Origin: Bacteroidota bacterium
GTDB taxonomy: Bacteria > Bacteroidota > Ignavibacteria > SZUA-365
Direction: 5' to 3'
Assembly (NCBI GenBank): GCA_018224345.1
Contig: JAGTUW010000357.1
Span: 1-8,614 of the forward strand
Length of the DNA stretch: 8,614 nucleotides
Of this stretch, positions 1-7,384 are shown in pieces; the stretch's first letter is position 1; each line of letters starts with the position of its first letter. The notes under the pieces were generated by a model. It searched no databases, was not told where the DNA came from, and was given only the letters and a program-made list of their open reading frames with translations. Both the position numbers and the translations under genes were made by a program.

Positions 1-993
1 GCCCTGCTTTTGCCCGCAGCCGATGAGGATGTGGATCAAGGAGAATTCATTTCGGCCGGGGAGGCCAGTATAACCACGCGCGATGGCCGGAACGAATACA
101 GGCAGCGTGTGATTGTTACCGTCTTCGATACTGGACAGATTGATCTCCGTCTGCGAGTGCAGTATCGACTTCCCGGCGATACGACACTGTATTCGGTATT
201 TACTTCTCCGATCTCACTACAGGTGAGCACTGTCGTACTCGACACCAGCGGGACGTTCAAGGACATCCGGGATGTTGTGCACATCTCCTTGACGGTCTGG
301 GATTATCTCCTGCTTCTTGCCATACTCGTTCTGATACTCCTGATGCTCTGGTTCGGCTATCGCTGGTACAGGAAGTGGAAGGAACGGCCGGCCCCGGAAA
401 TCCCACAGGAAGCGGAACCGCAAATCCCCGCGCACGTGATCGCCCTGCAGGCCCTGGAGACACTACGTGCACGAAAACTCTGGCAGGCTGGTATGCACAA
501 ACAATATCAGTCGGAAGTCACAGAAATACTGCGTGAGTATATCGAGCGCCGCCACCATATCCCCGCTCTTGAGCAGACAAGCCCGGAGATCATTTCCGCT
601 CTCGCAGTACATGGTATATCACCAGAGTTGATCGAACATCTGGAACGGATTTTGCGCATCGCGGATATGACGAAATTCGCAACATACCAACCTTCCAATA
701 TGCAGCATGAAGATGCGATGGATGTCGCTACATCCTTTGTCAATGCAACCGCAGTGCCGCACGAAACGTCGGAAACGATGGCAGGCACGGATGTCCGGGA
801 TCAGGGGGAGACAATGAAGAAGAATGCGGGAGCGGACCAGCCCACGAGAGCAGAAGACGAAGCCATGGACAGGCAGGAGAGAGAGCCATTGACAGGAAGT
901 GGAAATACACCGCGCAATGCAGCATCGCAACCGGACGTGGATGACTCCTCCGGGTCAAATGCACCGGAAGAGGGAGGGAGTGATCATGTTTGA
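1..993 (+). CDS. BatD-like single-span membrane protein, 5'-truncated by window edge
   Basis: The reading frame is open to the left edge, so the gene begins outside the window; a TTG at 10 is only an internal codon candidate. Visible codons 1-100 look like the end of an exported beta-rich region. They finish with a Phe-Lys-Asp-Ile-Arg stretch like the 'KDIK' segment that precedes the membrane span in proteins encoded just before batA in Bacteroidota/Chlorobiota. One strong membrane segment lies at about codons 101-124, followed by a basic stop-transfer (YRWYRKWKER). A helical cytosolic domain follows at about 146-250. It resembles the C-terminal tail of BatD in this window: Y..E+...L..Y+, a Pro, then ELIE and a K/RFA/S stretch. 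The last 80 or so residues are acidic, Ser/Gly/Asn-rich and probably disordered. It overlaps batA by 8 nt, which suggests translational coupling. The family assignment is inferred from architecture and position; function is unknown. Confidence 0.75.
   Translation, partial: ALLLPAADEDVDQGEFISAGEASITTRDGRNEYRQRVIVTVFDTGQIDLRLRVQYRLPGDTTLYSVFTSPISLQVSTVVLDTSGTFKDIRDVVHISLTVWDYLLLLAILVLILLMLWFGYRWYRKWKERPAPEIPQEAEPQIPAHVIALQALETLRARKLWQAGMHKQYQSEVTEILREYIERRHHIPALEQTSPEIISALAVHGISPELIEHLERILRIADMTKFATYQPSNMQHEDAMDVATSFVNATAVPHETSETMAGTDVRDQGETMKKNAGADQPTRAEDEAMDRQEREPLTGSGNTPRNAASQPDVDDSSGSNAPEEGGSDHV
971..980 (+). promoter_or_regulatory. Ribosome binding site of batA
   Basis: AGGGAGGGAG ends 5 nt before the ATG at 986. 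This purine-rich Shine-Dalgarno sequence decides the batA start: the in-frame ATG at 1001 and the open frame upstream of 986 have no comparable signal. It lies inside the end of the preceding gene. Confidence 0.65.
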
Positions 994-1984
994 GCCGGTC
1001 ATGCATTTTGCCAATCCGGAATTTCTCTGGCTCCTGTTGATCATTCCCTTGCTTGTGGCATGGTATGTATGGAAGCAGGGACGATTGACAGCGGCATTGC
1101 GTCATTCCTCGCTTTCCATGTTCTCCGGCCTGCCTGCGGGCTGGCGAGTTCGTTTGCGCCATATTCCGTTCGCCCTGCGAATGATTGCGATTTCATTGAT
1201 CATTATCGCATTTGCCCGGCCGCAGTCTTCTGCACGCGGTGAAAACGTATTTCGCGAGGGAATAGACATAACGATTGCATTGGATATTTCCGGGTCGATG
1301 CTGGCTGAGGATTTTCGTCCCAATCGTCTTGAAGCTGCCAAAAATGTGGCCGAGGAATTTATCCGCGGACGCGTGAGCGACCGGATAGGTCTGGTCATCT
1401 TTGCCGGAGAAAGTTTTACACAGTGCCCGCTGACGACTGATTACGATGTATTGATTGATTTACTGAAAAAGGTGGAAACCGGCTTTCTTCAGGATGGCAC
1501 CGCTATCGGGGACGGAATAGCAAATGCGGTCAACCGGATGAAGGACAGCGAGTCGAAAAGCAAAGTGATGATTCTGCTGACAGACGGTGTCAACAACATG
1601 GGATCGATAGATCCGGCAACCGCAGCGGAGATCGCGCGCACATTCGATGTCAGGATGTATACCGTCGGTGTCGGAACGCGCGGCATGGCTCCCTACCCGT
1701 TCAAAACAGTGTATGGTATCCAGTATCATCCCGTCCCTGTCGAGATTGATGAGGACATGCTCCAGCAGGTGGCCGGTATTACGGGCGGCAAGTATTTCCG
1801 GGCAACGGGAAACAAAAAGCTGCGCGAGATTTATGATGAGATAGATCAACTCGAACGCACGAGAATCGAAGTGACAGAATTTCAGCGTTACACTGATTTG
1901 TTTTATGAGTACCTGCGTGCGGGTCTGGCTCTGCTGCTGTTGGAACTCTCTCTCTCATTATTTGTCTTTCGAAAAATACCGTGA
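986..1984 (+). CDS. batA: BatA, membrane-anchored VWA-domain protein
   Basis: This 332-residue protein has the standard BatA layout. The N-terminus (MFEPVMHFANPEFLWLLL) matches the family's 'F.NPEFLWLL' opening and forms a first membrane segment at about 12-28. A second span lies at about 60-78, followed by the VWA domain at about 92-290 and a C-terminal span at about 312-330. The MIDAS metal site is complete: D100-I-S102-G-S104, T172 in DGTAIGDG, and D200 in LLTDG. The VWA domain is expected to bind Mg2+ and mediate protein contacts; in known Bat systems the partners are BatB and a MoxR ATPase. The ATG at 986 is chosen for its strong Shine-Dalgarno sequence and the family-like N-terminus. 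The gene starts inside the end of the upstream gene and is followed 13 nt later by its paralogue batB. No oddities were seen. Family identity is secure; the precise molecular role is unknown. Confidence 0.93.
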   Translation: MFEPVMHFANPEFLWLLLIIPLLVAWYVWKQGRLTAALRHSSLSMFSGLPAGWRVRLRHIPFALRMIAISLIIIAFARPQSSARGENVFREGIDITIALDISGSMLAEDFRPNRLEAAKNVAEEFIRGRVSDRIGLVIFAGESFTQCPLTTDYDVLIDLLKKVETGFLQDGTAIGDGIANAVNRMKDSESKSKVMILLTDGVNNMGSIDPATAAEIARTFDVRMYTVGVGTRGMAPYPFKTVYGIQYHPVPVEIDEDMLQQVAGITGGKYFRATGNKKLREIYDEIDQLERTRIEVTEFQRYTDLFYEYLRAGLALLLLELSLSLFVFRKIP

Positions 1985-1997
1985 CAAGAAACCGACT

Positions 1998-3050
1998 ATG
2001 ATAAAATTCGCTCACCCGGAATACTTCAGTTACTTCCTCATCCTGCCGCTGCTGGTTGGGGCATTGTGGTTCGCATGGTTTCTGAGGAAAAACAGTATAC
2101 GTTCATTCGGGGAACTGAGCAGCGTTCTGGCCCTGGTGGATCGTCGCAGCCGCGTCAAGTACTGGCTTCGCGGTGGTCTTGTCATTCTTGCCTTTGCACT
2201 GCTGATCACTGCCTATGCGAATCCATTGGTGGGAAGCAAATTCGAGGAGGTGACACGGACGGGGATCGATCTTATCGTTGCCGTGGACGTTTCCGCGAGT
2301 ATGCGCGCAGAGGATATTCAGCCCAGCCGTATCAGTGCGGCAAGGAAAGAAGTGCAGAACCTGATCAACAATCTTAAAGGTGACCGCATCGGTATTATCG
2401 TCTTTGCGGGGGATGCCTACACACAGCTTCCGCTAACCTCGGATTACAGTGCGGCAATGATGCTTTCTGATGTAATCGATGTAGGGATGGCGCCGACCCC
2501 GGGAACGGCAATCGCCTCGGCAGTTGATCTCGCACGCAGTTCGTTCGAGAAAGAAGAGGGGAAGTATAAGGCCATGGTCATTATCACAGACGGTGAAAAT
2601 CATGAAGACGATCCGGTTTCCTCCGCTGCAAGTGCTGCACAGGAAGGTATCGTGATTCATACGATCGGCATGGGATCCCTGGAGGGTGCTCCTGTTCCAG
2701 AGTCGTCCGCCAGAGGTCAGAACACCTATAAGAAGCAAGCTGATGGTTCGCTGGTGATGAGCAGTCTCGACAGCGAAACCTTGAAGGATATCGCCGAAGT
2801 CACCAACGGGACGTTCACGCAGGCACTCAGCGGCAGGGATAACCTCGCCACTGTTTTTGAGAACATCGAGCGCATGGAGAAGAAGGAATACGGGACAAAG
2901 CAATTCACCGACTATGAAGCTCGATTCCAGTATCTTATCATTATGGCTCTTATTCTCCTGATATCCGAAATATTTCTTTCGGAAACGCGCAACCGCTTTC
3001 TCTCGCGTTTTTCCATTTTCGCCGTCAATGACGAAAGAAGGAGAGATTGA
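1998..3050 (+). CDS. batB: BatB, membrane-anchored VWA-domain protein
   Basis: This 350-residue paralogue of BatA starts with MIKFAHPEYFSYFLILPLL, the same 'F..PEY/F' opening and first membrane span. A second span lies at about 55-75, the VWA domain at about 88-295, and a C-terminal span at about 310-330 (FQYLIIMALILLISEIFL). The MIDAS residues are intact: D97-V-S99-A-S101, T170 in PGTAIASA, and D198 in IITDGENHEDD. The segment GSLEGAPVP followed by a charged, Gly/Lys-containing loop and SLDSETL is typical of BatB rather than BatA. The frame is open further upstream (to about 1905), but that part overlaps batA and gives no family-like sequence, so the ATG at 1998 is preferred. Only a weak purine stretch (ACAAGAAA) precedes it, so translation may rely on reinitiation after batA. 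Both VWA proteins probably act together in the membrane complex. Confidence 0.93.
   Translation: MIKFAHPEYFSYFLILPLLVGALWFAWFLRKNSIRSFGELSSVLALVDRRSRVKYWLRGGLVILAFALLITAYANPLVGSKFEEVTRTGIDLIVAVDVSASMRAEDIQPSRISAARKEVQNLINNLKGDRIGIIVFAGDAYTQLPLTSDYSAAMMLSDVIDVGMAPTPGTAIASAVDLARSSFEKEEGKYKAMVIITDGENHEDDPVSSAASAAQEGIVIHTIGMGSLEGAPVPESSARGQNTYKKQADGSLVMSSLDSETLKDIAEVTNGTFTQALSGRDNLATVFENIERMEKKEYGTKQFTDYEARFQYLIIMALILLISEIFLSETRNRFLSRFSIFAVNDERRRD
3037..3046 (+). promoter_or_regulatory. Ribosome binding site of batC
   Basis: AAGGAGAG lies within 3037-3046, 6-8 nt before the ATG at 3052 and inside the last codons of batB. It supports 3052 as the batC start over the in-frame ATG at 3028, which would place eight polar residues (MTKEGEID) ahead of an otherwise good signal peptide. 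Confidence 0.6.
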
Positions 3051-3051
3051 T

Positions 3052-3903
3052 ATGTTACGACTCCTTGTTTTACTGATGATAACTCCGGTTTTCTTCCCTG
3101 CCAGTGCATGGGGGCAGTCATACCGCGCTACGGTCAACAAAGGAAATGAGTTCTATCATTCCGGCCAATACGATGAGGCCCGTAATGAATACCTGCAGGC
3201 AGGGGACACAGCTCCCGACCGGCCGGAAAGTTTTTTCAATGCCGGGAATGCGGCGTATCGCAATGATGATATCAAGGCCGCACTTGAGCTGTACGAACAG
3301 GCTGGTGTGCGGGTCAAGGACAGGGAGATGCTTTCCCGTACGCTGTATAATGCAGGCAATACGTTTTTACATGCAGCGGAAACCGGTGCGGAGAATCCAC
3401 TTCTCAAAGAAGCGGCCGGGGAGCAGGCTGGAGATCTCCGGCAGGAAGGGTATAAGCAGGCTATAGAAATGTATAAAAAGACCTTGAAACTCAATCCGCA
3501 GGATGATGATGCACGCTATAACCTGACCTATGCCCGAAAAAAACTCGAAGAGCTGCAAAACGAGGATCAGGATCAGAAAAAAGACGATCAGGATCAACAG
3601 CAACAACAGCAGCAGGATAAGGAGAAGGATCAGGAGCAGAAGGACAAGGACAAACAGGACGATCAACAGAAACAGGATCAACAGGATCAACAACAGCAGG
3701 AGCAACAGCAGCAGCAAGGTCAGGATCAGAAGGAAAAGGGACGACAGGATGAGCAAGAGCAGGCTCAGCCGCAGAAAGAACCAAGTATTTCCAAACAGCA
3801 GGCGGAACAGATTCTCCGTGCACTGCAGCGGGAGGAAAAGGAGCTTCAGAGAAAGAAACGACAACAGCAGGGTCGTCGTGTTGAAGTAGAGAGGGATTGG
3901 TGA
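3052..3903 (+). CDS. batC: BatC, exported TPR protein with Gln/Asp/Lys-rich tract
   Basis: The protein has 283 residues from the ATG at 3052. A signal peptide or N-terminal anchor (MLRLLVLLMITPVFFPASAWG) is followed by TPR-type helices at about 27-165, with NKGNEFYHSGQYDEA, FNAGNAAYRNDDIKAALELYEQA and a last repeat AIEMYKKTLKLNPQDDDARYNL. Residues about 170-243 form a low-complexity tract in which nearly half the residues are Gln, the rest mainly Asp, Lys and Glu. A conserved tail follows (ISKQQAEQILRALQREEKELQ) that ends in VEVERDW, matching the 'SKEDAE.IL.AL...EK' and '..VEKDW' tail typical of BatC. TPRs are protein-binding scaffolds, so BatC is probably the adaptor of the Bat assembly. Between the TPRs there is an extra segment (about 105-130, TGAENPLLKEAAGEQ) relative to a simple repeat. 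The gene begins 1 nt after batB and ends 4 nt before batD. Confidence 0.9.
   Translation: MLRLLVLLMITPVFFPASAWGQSYRATVNKGNEFYHSGQYDEARNEYLQAGDTAPDRPESFFNAGNAAYRNDDIKAALELYEQAGVRVKDREMLSRTLYNAGNTFLHAAETGAENPLLKEAAGEQAGDLRQEGYKQAIEMYKKTLKLNPQDDDARYNLTYARKKLEELQNEDQDQKKDDQDQQQQQQQDKEKDQEQKDKDKQDDQQKQDQQDQQQQEQQQQQGQDQKEKGRQDEQEQAQPQKEPSISKQQAEQILRALQREEKELQRKKRQQQGRRVEVERDW
3559..3780 (+). repeat. Low-complexity CAR/GATCAR repeat tract inside batC
   Basis: The stretch is built from imperfect repeats of CAG/CAA (Gln), GAT CAG/GAT CAA (Asp-Gln) and AAG/GAC codons. GATC occurs nine times between 3565 and 3727, where about one would be expected by chance. It encodes the hydrophilic linker between the BatC TPRs and its conserved tail. 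The reading frame stays intact, and the reverse complement gives poly-Leu frames that are artefacts. Confidence 0.85.
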
Positions 3904-3907
3904 GACA

Positions 3908-5743
3908 ATGAGCATCCGCAGTTCTCTCGCACTGAGTATACTGCTTTTCTATGTGCTGCCACTCAGTGCTCAGGACGTACAATTCTCCTGTGGAGTGGAC
4001 CGGACCGAGGTCCCGCTCGGTCAGCGCTTCCAGGTGACATACACGTTGTCGGGAGGGAGTCTCAAGCAGTACAAAGACTTTCGTGCCCCGGATCTCAATC
4101 GCCATTTCATGACGCTTGCCGGGCCATCCACATCCCAGCAGATGCAGATCATCAACGGTCGCGTTTCGACGAAAATTTCCTGGACCTATGTCCTGCAGCC
4201 AAGAAACACCGGGACGTACACAGTGCCAGCCGCGAGGATCACCTATGACGGTACTATGATGACCTCGAATACTGTCAGCATAAAAGTCACTTCTGCAGTT
4301 CCGGGAAGCGGATCTCAGCAGCAGAAGAATGAAGAAGAACCTGATGTGGATCTTGGAGACAACCTGTACGTTCAGGCGATCCCGAACAGGACGGATGTCT
4401 TTGTGGGCGAACCGATCACTGTCACGTACAAATTGTTTTCACGTGTAGCGTTTCAGTTGGAGAATCCCATCAAGTTGCCGCGAATGAAGGGGTTCTGGTC
4501 CGAGGATGTCGAAGCACCGACACAACTGCGACCGCGTATTGAAGTGCATAAGGGACGGCAATATGAGACCTACATGCTCCGCAAGGTCATCTATTTTCCG
4601 ACACAGAGCGGCGAGCTCAGCATCGACCCTCTGGAGATAGGAGCTGTGGTCAGGGTACGAAAACGGAGAAGAAGCGGGGACGATGCATTTGACAGATTTT
4701 TCAGCGATCCATTCATGGATTCCTTTGATAATGTCAGGAAAACCCTGGCGACGAGAAAGATTGATGTCAATGTGCGGCCTCTCCCGGAAGAGGGGAAGCC
4801 ACAAGGTTTCTCAGGCGTCGTTGGTTTCTATGAGATGAGAGCGTCACTCGACCGCAACGAACTCAAGGCGAATGAAACTGCGACACTGAGCATCACTCTC
4901 ACCGGAAAGGGGAATATCCGCCTTCTCGACGAACCGACAGTGATTTTTCCATCCGGGATGGATAGTTACAGCCCGACGATCAACGAAGATGCCCGGCCCG
5001 AAGGTGGGACACTCGTGGGGAGCAAGAGCTTCGAATATCTGCTTGTTCCCCGTTTTGCAGGCAAGGTGACCATCCCTCCTGTGACATTCTCCTATTTCGA
5101 TCCGGCAAAAGCTTCCTACGTCAAGCTTGAATCAGAAGCGTTTTCGCTTGATATCTCCGAAGGGGATGAACGTCGTACCGCCGACGCCATGACACGTACA
5201 TCTATAGACTATCTTGCAATGGATGTGCGCGGAATCCGGGATGAAGAGCCACAGCTCCAACGTGGTGTCACACATGGCGTACACCCGGTGACGATGTTGC
5301 TTTCTTACCTCATTCCCGCCATAGCTCTTGCCCTGGCGTTGTTGTGGAAGCGGCGCTATGATCAGCTTCGGGGCGATGTCGCCGGGATGAGACGCCGGCG
5401 CGCCACACGTGTGGCAGAAAAGCGTTTGAGCGCGTCACGGAAATTTCTGGATGCAGGAAAAATTGATGCATATTATCAGGAAATTGCACACGCGCTCTGG
5501 GGGTACGTACAGGATAAACTCGGTATGCCAACTTCCATCATGACGATCGATAGCGTCATCGAGCACCTTCAAGCAGCCAACCTCGATACTGAACTGATCG
5601 AAAGGATGCGGCAGGGACTGGATGCAGTAGAATATGCAAGATTCTCGCCGACGCGCAGCAGCACGGAGGAAATGAGATCGTTATATGCCCGGACAGAAGA
5701 AGTCATTATTCTGACTGAACAAGCGATGCGGGAGAGGACATGA
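3908..5743 (+). CDS. batD: BatD, exported multi-domain membrane protein
   Basis: This 611-residue protein has a signal peptide at about 1-21 (ending LPLSA, then QDVQF). Tandem beta-sandwich-like segments fill most of 22-450. Family landmarks are visible: TEVPLGQRFQVTYTLSGG, LAGPSTSQQMQIINGRVS, a second module starting VQAIPNRTDVFVGEPITVTYKL, the FFSDPF segment near 264-270, RPLPEEGKPQGFSGVVG, and a third module with KANETATLSITLTGKGNI. A single membrane span lies at about 462-480 (MLLSYLIPAIALALALLW) with KRRYDQLRGD behind it as stop-transfer. The cytosolic helical tail at about 498-605 resembles the tail of the protein encoded at the left edge. Topology is therefore a large periplasmic part and a small cytosolic part, suited to linking envelope events to the VWA/ATPase machinery (inference). 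It starts 4 nt after batC and overlaps batE by 4 nt. Length and order of parts are normal for BatD. Confidence 0.92.
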   Translation: MSIRSSLALSILLFYVLPLSAQDVQFSCGVDRTEVPLGQRFQVTYTLSGGSLKQYKDFRAPDLNRHFMTLAGPSTSQQMQIINGRVSTKISWTYVLQPRNTGTYTVPAARITYDGTMMTSNTVSIKVTSAVPGSGSQQQKNEEEPDVDLGDNLYVQAIPNRTDVFVGEPITVTYKLFSRVAFQLENPIKLPRMKGFWSEDVEAPTQLRPRIEVHKGRQYETYMLRKVIYFPTQSGELSIDPLEIGAVVRVRKRRRSGDDAFDRFFSDPFMDSFDNVRKTLATRKIDVNVRPLPEEGKPQGFSGVVGFYEMRASLDRNELKANETATLSITLTGKGNIRLLDEPTVIFPSGMDSYSPTINEDARPEGGTLVGSKSFEYLLVPRFAGKVTIPPVTFSYFDPAKASYVKLESEAFSLDISEGDERRTADAMTRTSIDYLAMDVRGIRDEEPQLQRGVTHGVHPVTMLLSYLIPAIALALALLWKRRYDQLRGDVAGMRRRRATRVAEKRLSASRKFLDAGKIDAYYQEIAHALWGYVQDKLGMPTSIMTIDSVIEHLQAANLDTELIERMRQGLDAVEYARFSPTRSSTEEMRSLYARTEEVIILTEQAMRERT

Positions 5744-6504
5744 AGTACATCCTGCCGGTCACCCTGCTCATGCTTTTTCTTGTACCGCGGATGTCTGCGG
5801 ATGAGTCTGACGTCAATGAACTCTACAGACAGGCAGTGCAACACTATCGACTGGCTGAATACCCCTATGCGATCACTCTGTTCCGGGAACTGTACGAGCA
5901 GGGTTATGAGAGTTTTGACCTTTTGTACAATCTGGGAAATTCCTATTACAAAAACGGAGATCTTGGTCAGAGTATATTGTTCTATGAACGGGCGCTGATT
6001 CTGCACCCGGGACACGAGGATGTACTGCACAATATCAATGTCGTTCGTGCGCGGCTTAGCGACAAGGTCGAGCCGATTCCGCTGATTTTTTTCGTACAGT
6101 GGTGGAATGACTTCAAGCAAGCACATCGCCCGGAGACATTCTTTTACTGGTCCGTGCTGTTCTTTACCTGCCTCGCAGCGGCTGTATTCGTTTTCTTTGC
6201 ATACCGTCGCGTCGTTCTTCGCCGGAGCGCACTCGTCTTCGGGATCATTTCCCTTTCTCTTTTCATTGTCTCACTCATATTTTATATGGCACGGACCGAG
6301 GAATTGCACGCGCGCCGCAATGCCATCATCATGTCAACTGAAGTGACAGTACGCAGCAGTCCGGACGCGACTGCCGTCAAAAGCTTCGTCGTACATGAAG
6401 GGCTGAAGGTGACTATTCTCGAAGAACGTGACGGATACAATCATATCCGTCTCGTTGATGGAAAAACAGGATGGGTTGATCAATCCGTCATTGAACGGAT
6501 ATGA
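5740..6504 (+). CDS. batE: BatE, TPR and SH3b-domain membrane protein
   Basis: The protein has 254 residues. An N-terminal signal or anchor (MKYILPVTLLMLFLVPRMSA) precedes TPR repeats at about 26-106, including the characteristic YNLGNSYYKNGDLGQSILFYERALILHPGHEDV. Two membrane spans follow at about 134-155 (FYWSVLFFTCLAAAVFVFFAY) and 165-185 (VFGIISLSLFIVSLIFYMA). The C-terminal 55 residues form a bacterial SH3-like domain: VTVRSSPDATAVKSFVVHEG, VTILEERDGYNHIRLVDG, then KTGWVDQSVIERI. This signal-TPR-2TM-SH3b order is diagnostic for BatE. Both soluble parts should sit on the same (periplasmic) side if the N-terminus is exported. The ATG overlaps the batD stop as ATGA, and a GGGAGAGGA purine stretch ends just before it, so translational coupling is likely. 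This is the last gene of the Bat set; the next gene is 97 nt away. Confidence 0.93.
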   Translation: MKYILPVTLLMLFLVPRMSADESDVNELYRQAVQHYRLAEYPYAITLFRELYEQGYESFDLLYNLGNSYYKNGDLGQSILFYERALILHPGHEDVLHNINVVRARLSDKVEPIPLIFFVQWWNDFKQAHRPETFFYWSVLFFTCLAAAVFVFFAYRRVVLRRSALVFGIISLSLFIVSLIFYMARTEELHARRNAIIMSTEVTVRSSPDATAVKSFVVHEGLKVTILEERDGYNHIRLVDGKTGWVDQSVIERI

Positions 6505-6523
6505 CTGCGCTTTACTGCGCTTT
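6504..6523 (+). repeat. Perfect 10-bp tandem duplication at the 3' end of batE
   Basis: ACTGCGCTTT occurs twice back to back; the first A is the last base of the batE stop codon. A 5-bp inverted match (GCGCT at 6517-6521 with AGCGC at 6536-6540) is too weak, and lacks the T-run, to call a terminator. The rest of the 97-nt gap to the next gene shows no strong structure. Confidence 0.7.
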
Positions 6524-6551
6524 CGTTCTCACTACAGCGCCGGATACACGG

Positions 6552-6580
6552 TTGTTTCTTTCTCCACATGGTTGTAATAT
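6552..6580 (+). promoter_or_regulatory. Possible promoter for the barrel gene pair
   Basis: TTGTTT (6552-6557) and TAATAT (6575-6580) are separated by 17 nt, like a weak sigma70-type -35/-10 pair, 21 nt before the ATG at 6602. It sits in the only sizeable gap of the window. Both boxes match their consensus poorly and the lineage's sigma-factor preferences are unknown, so this is a candidate only. If real, the barrel genes are transcribed separately from the Bat operon and the first has a very short leader. Confidence 0.25.
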
Positions 6581-6601
6581 GCCTGCTGATTCAATTACCT
6601 G

Positions 6602-7384
6602 ATGGCATTCATGCGAAAGTTTCTTTTCATACTTTGCATTTGTTCACTGCATTTCGTTTCACTGGCCGAGAGTCCACCACAGGGTGAAGATGATATCCTG
6701 CGGCCCGTCCCATGGAGAATGTATGTCGGTCCGTATGCCGGTGGGGCATGGGTGGTAAGCAACGGAAGGTTCGAAACACTGTGTGATTGCGAGTATCTCA
6801 GCGGACAGGGTTTCGGCCTGCAACTGGGTGCGTTCGCGGATTATCCGCTGACACGTGATTTCTCCGTATTCGCGACACTTGGATATCGCATGCTCCGTCC
6901 CTCGTACGAAAAGTCGGAGCAGCGTCTCGAGTATGTCCCCTTTGGCGGAGGCGGCGATTTTTTGTGGGTGGATTTCGATCTGGAAACGACCGTTGTTCTC
7001 TCCGTAGTGGAGCTTGGGGTCGCTGCCAAATGGGATCTGCCCCTCCGGGGGCTCTATGTAGCTGTCGGTCCGGAACTCGGTATCATCGTCGATGATAATA
7101 TCACAGAAATAGAACAAATCAGGACACCTGGTTTGACCTACGACACCAATGGCAGTACTGAACAGACGTTCATGGATGGAAACATGTCTGAGTATTATTC
7201 CGATGCCGCTTCTTACCGTCTCGGATTGGCTGCACGTCTGGGGTATATGTATCCTTTGCATGAGAGACTGGCAGTTGCTCCCGAATTGATGATGACCATG
7301 CCGCTGACTCCGGTTACATCCACGTATTCCGACTGGAAGCTTGCAACATGGCAATTCAACCTGTATCTGCGTTTCGCTATCTGA
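6602..7384 (+). CDS. Outer-membrane beta-barrel family protein with CDCE motif (copy 1)
   Basis: The protein has 260 residues. A signal peptide (MAFMRKFLFILCICSLHFVSLA, then ESPPQ) precedes alternating hydrophobic/polar beta strands rich in Gly and aromatics: YVGPYAGGAWVVS, GFGLQLGAFADYPL, FSVFATLGYRML, LYVAVGPELGIIVD, YRLGLAARLGYMYPL. It ends with a strand LATWQFNLYLRFAI. This is the signature of a small outer-membrane beta barrel of the kind common in Bacteroidota/Chlorobiota. The motif Cys61-Asp-Cys63-Glu precedes a Gly-rich strand and recurs in the next gene. An ATG at 6611 (MRKFLFIL) is an equally good start; neither has a clear Shine-Dalgarno sequence. There are no periplasmic OmpA-like or TonB-plug features. 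The role could be envelope structure, small-molecule passage or adhesion; none can be chosen from sequence. It lies 97 nt after batE and 41 nt before its paralogue. Confidence 0.8.
   Translation: MAFMRKFLFILCICSLHFVSLAESPPQGEDDILRPVPWRMYVGPYAGGAWVVSNGRFETLCDCEYLSGQGFGLQLGAFADYPLTRDFSVFATLGYRMLRPSYEKSEQRLEYVPFGGGGDFLWVDFDLETTVVLSVVELGVAAKWDLPLRGLYVAVGPELGIIVDDNITEIEQIRTPGLTYDTNGSTEQTFMDGNMSEYYSDAASYRLGLAARLGYMYPLHERLAVAPELMMTMPLTPVTSTYSDWKLATWQFNLYLRFAI

Noticed and set aside
899..985. Longer N-terminus for batA starting at 899
   Set aside because: It would overlap the preceding gene by about 95 nt, adds a non-family polar extension, and ignores the strong Shine-Dalgarno sequence before 986.
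2433..3140. Minus-strand open frame of 235 residues opposite batB/batC
   Set aside because: It lies wholly under well-recognised batB and batC, shows no domain or signal, and has irregular composition typical of a shadow frame.
3367..3915. Minus-strand frame of about 182 residues that looks like a poly-Leu membrane protein
   Set aside because: It is the reverse complement of the CAG/CAA/GAT tract of batC; the Leu/Ile runs are a by-product of Gln codons, and batC is clearly the real gene.
6517..6540. Inverted repeat GCGCT/AGCGC as a rho-independent terminator after batE
   Set aside because: The stem is only 5 bp with a 14-nt loop and no following T-run.
6659..7354. Minus-strand open frame of 231 residues opposite the first barrel gene
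   Set aside because: The plus-strand frame has a signal peptide, beta-barrel pattern and a tandem paralogue; the minus frame has no recognisable features.
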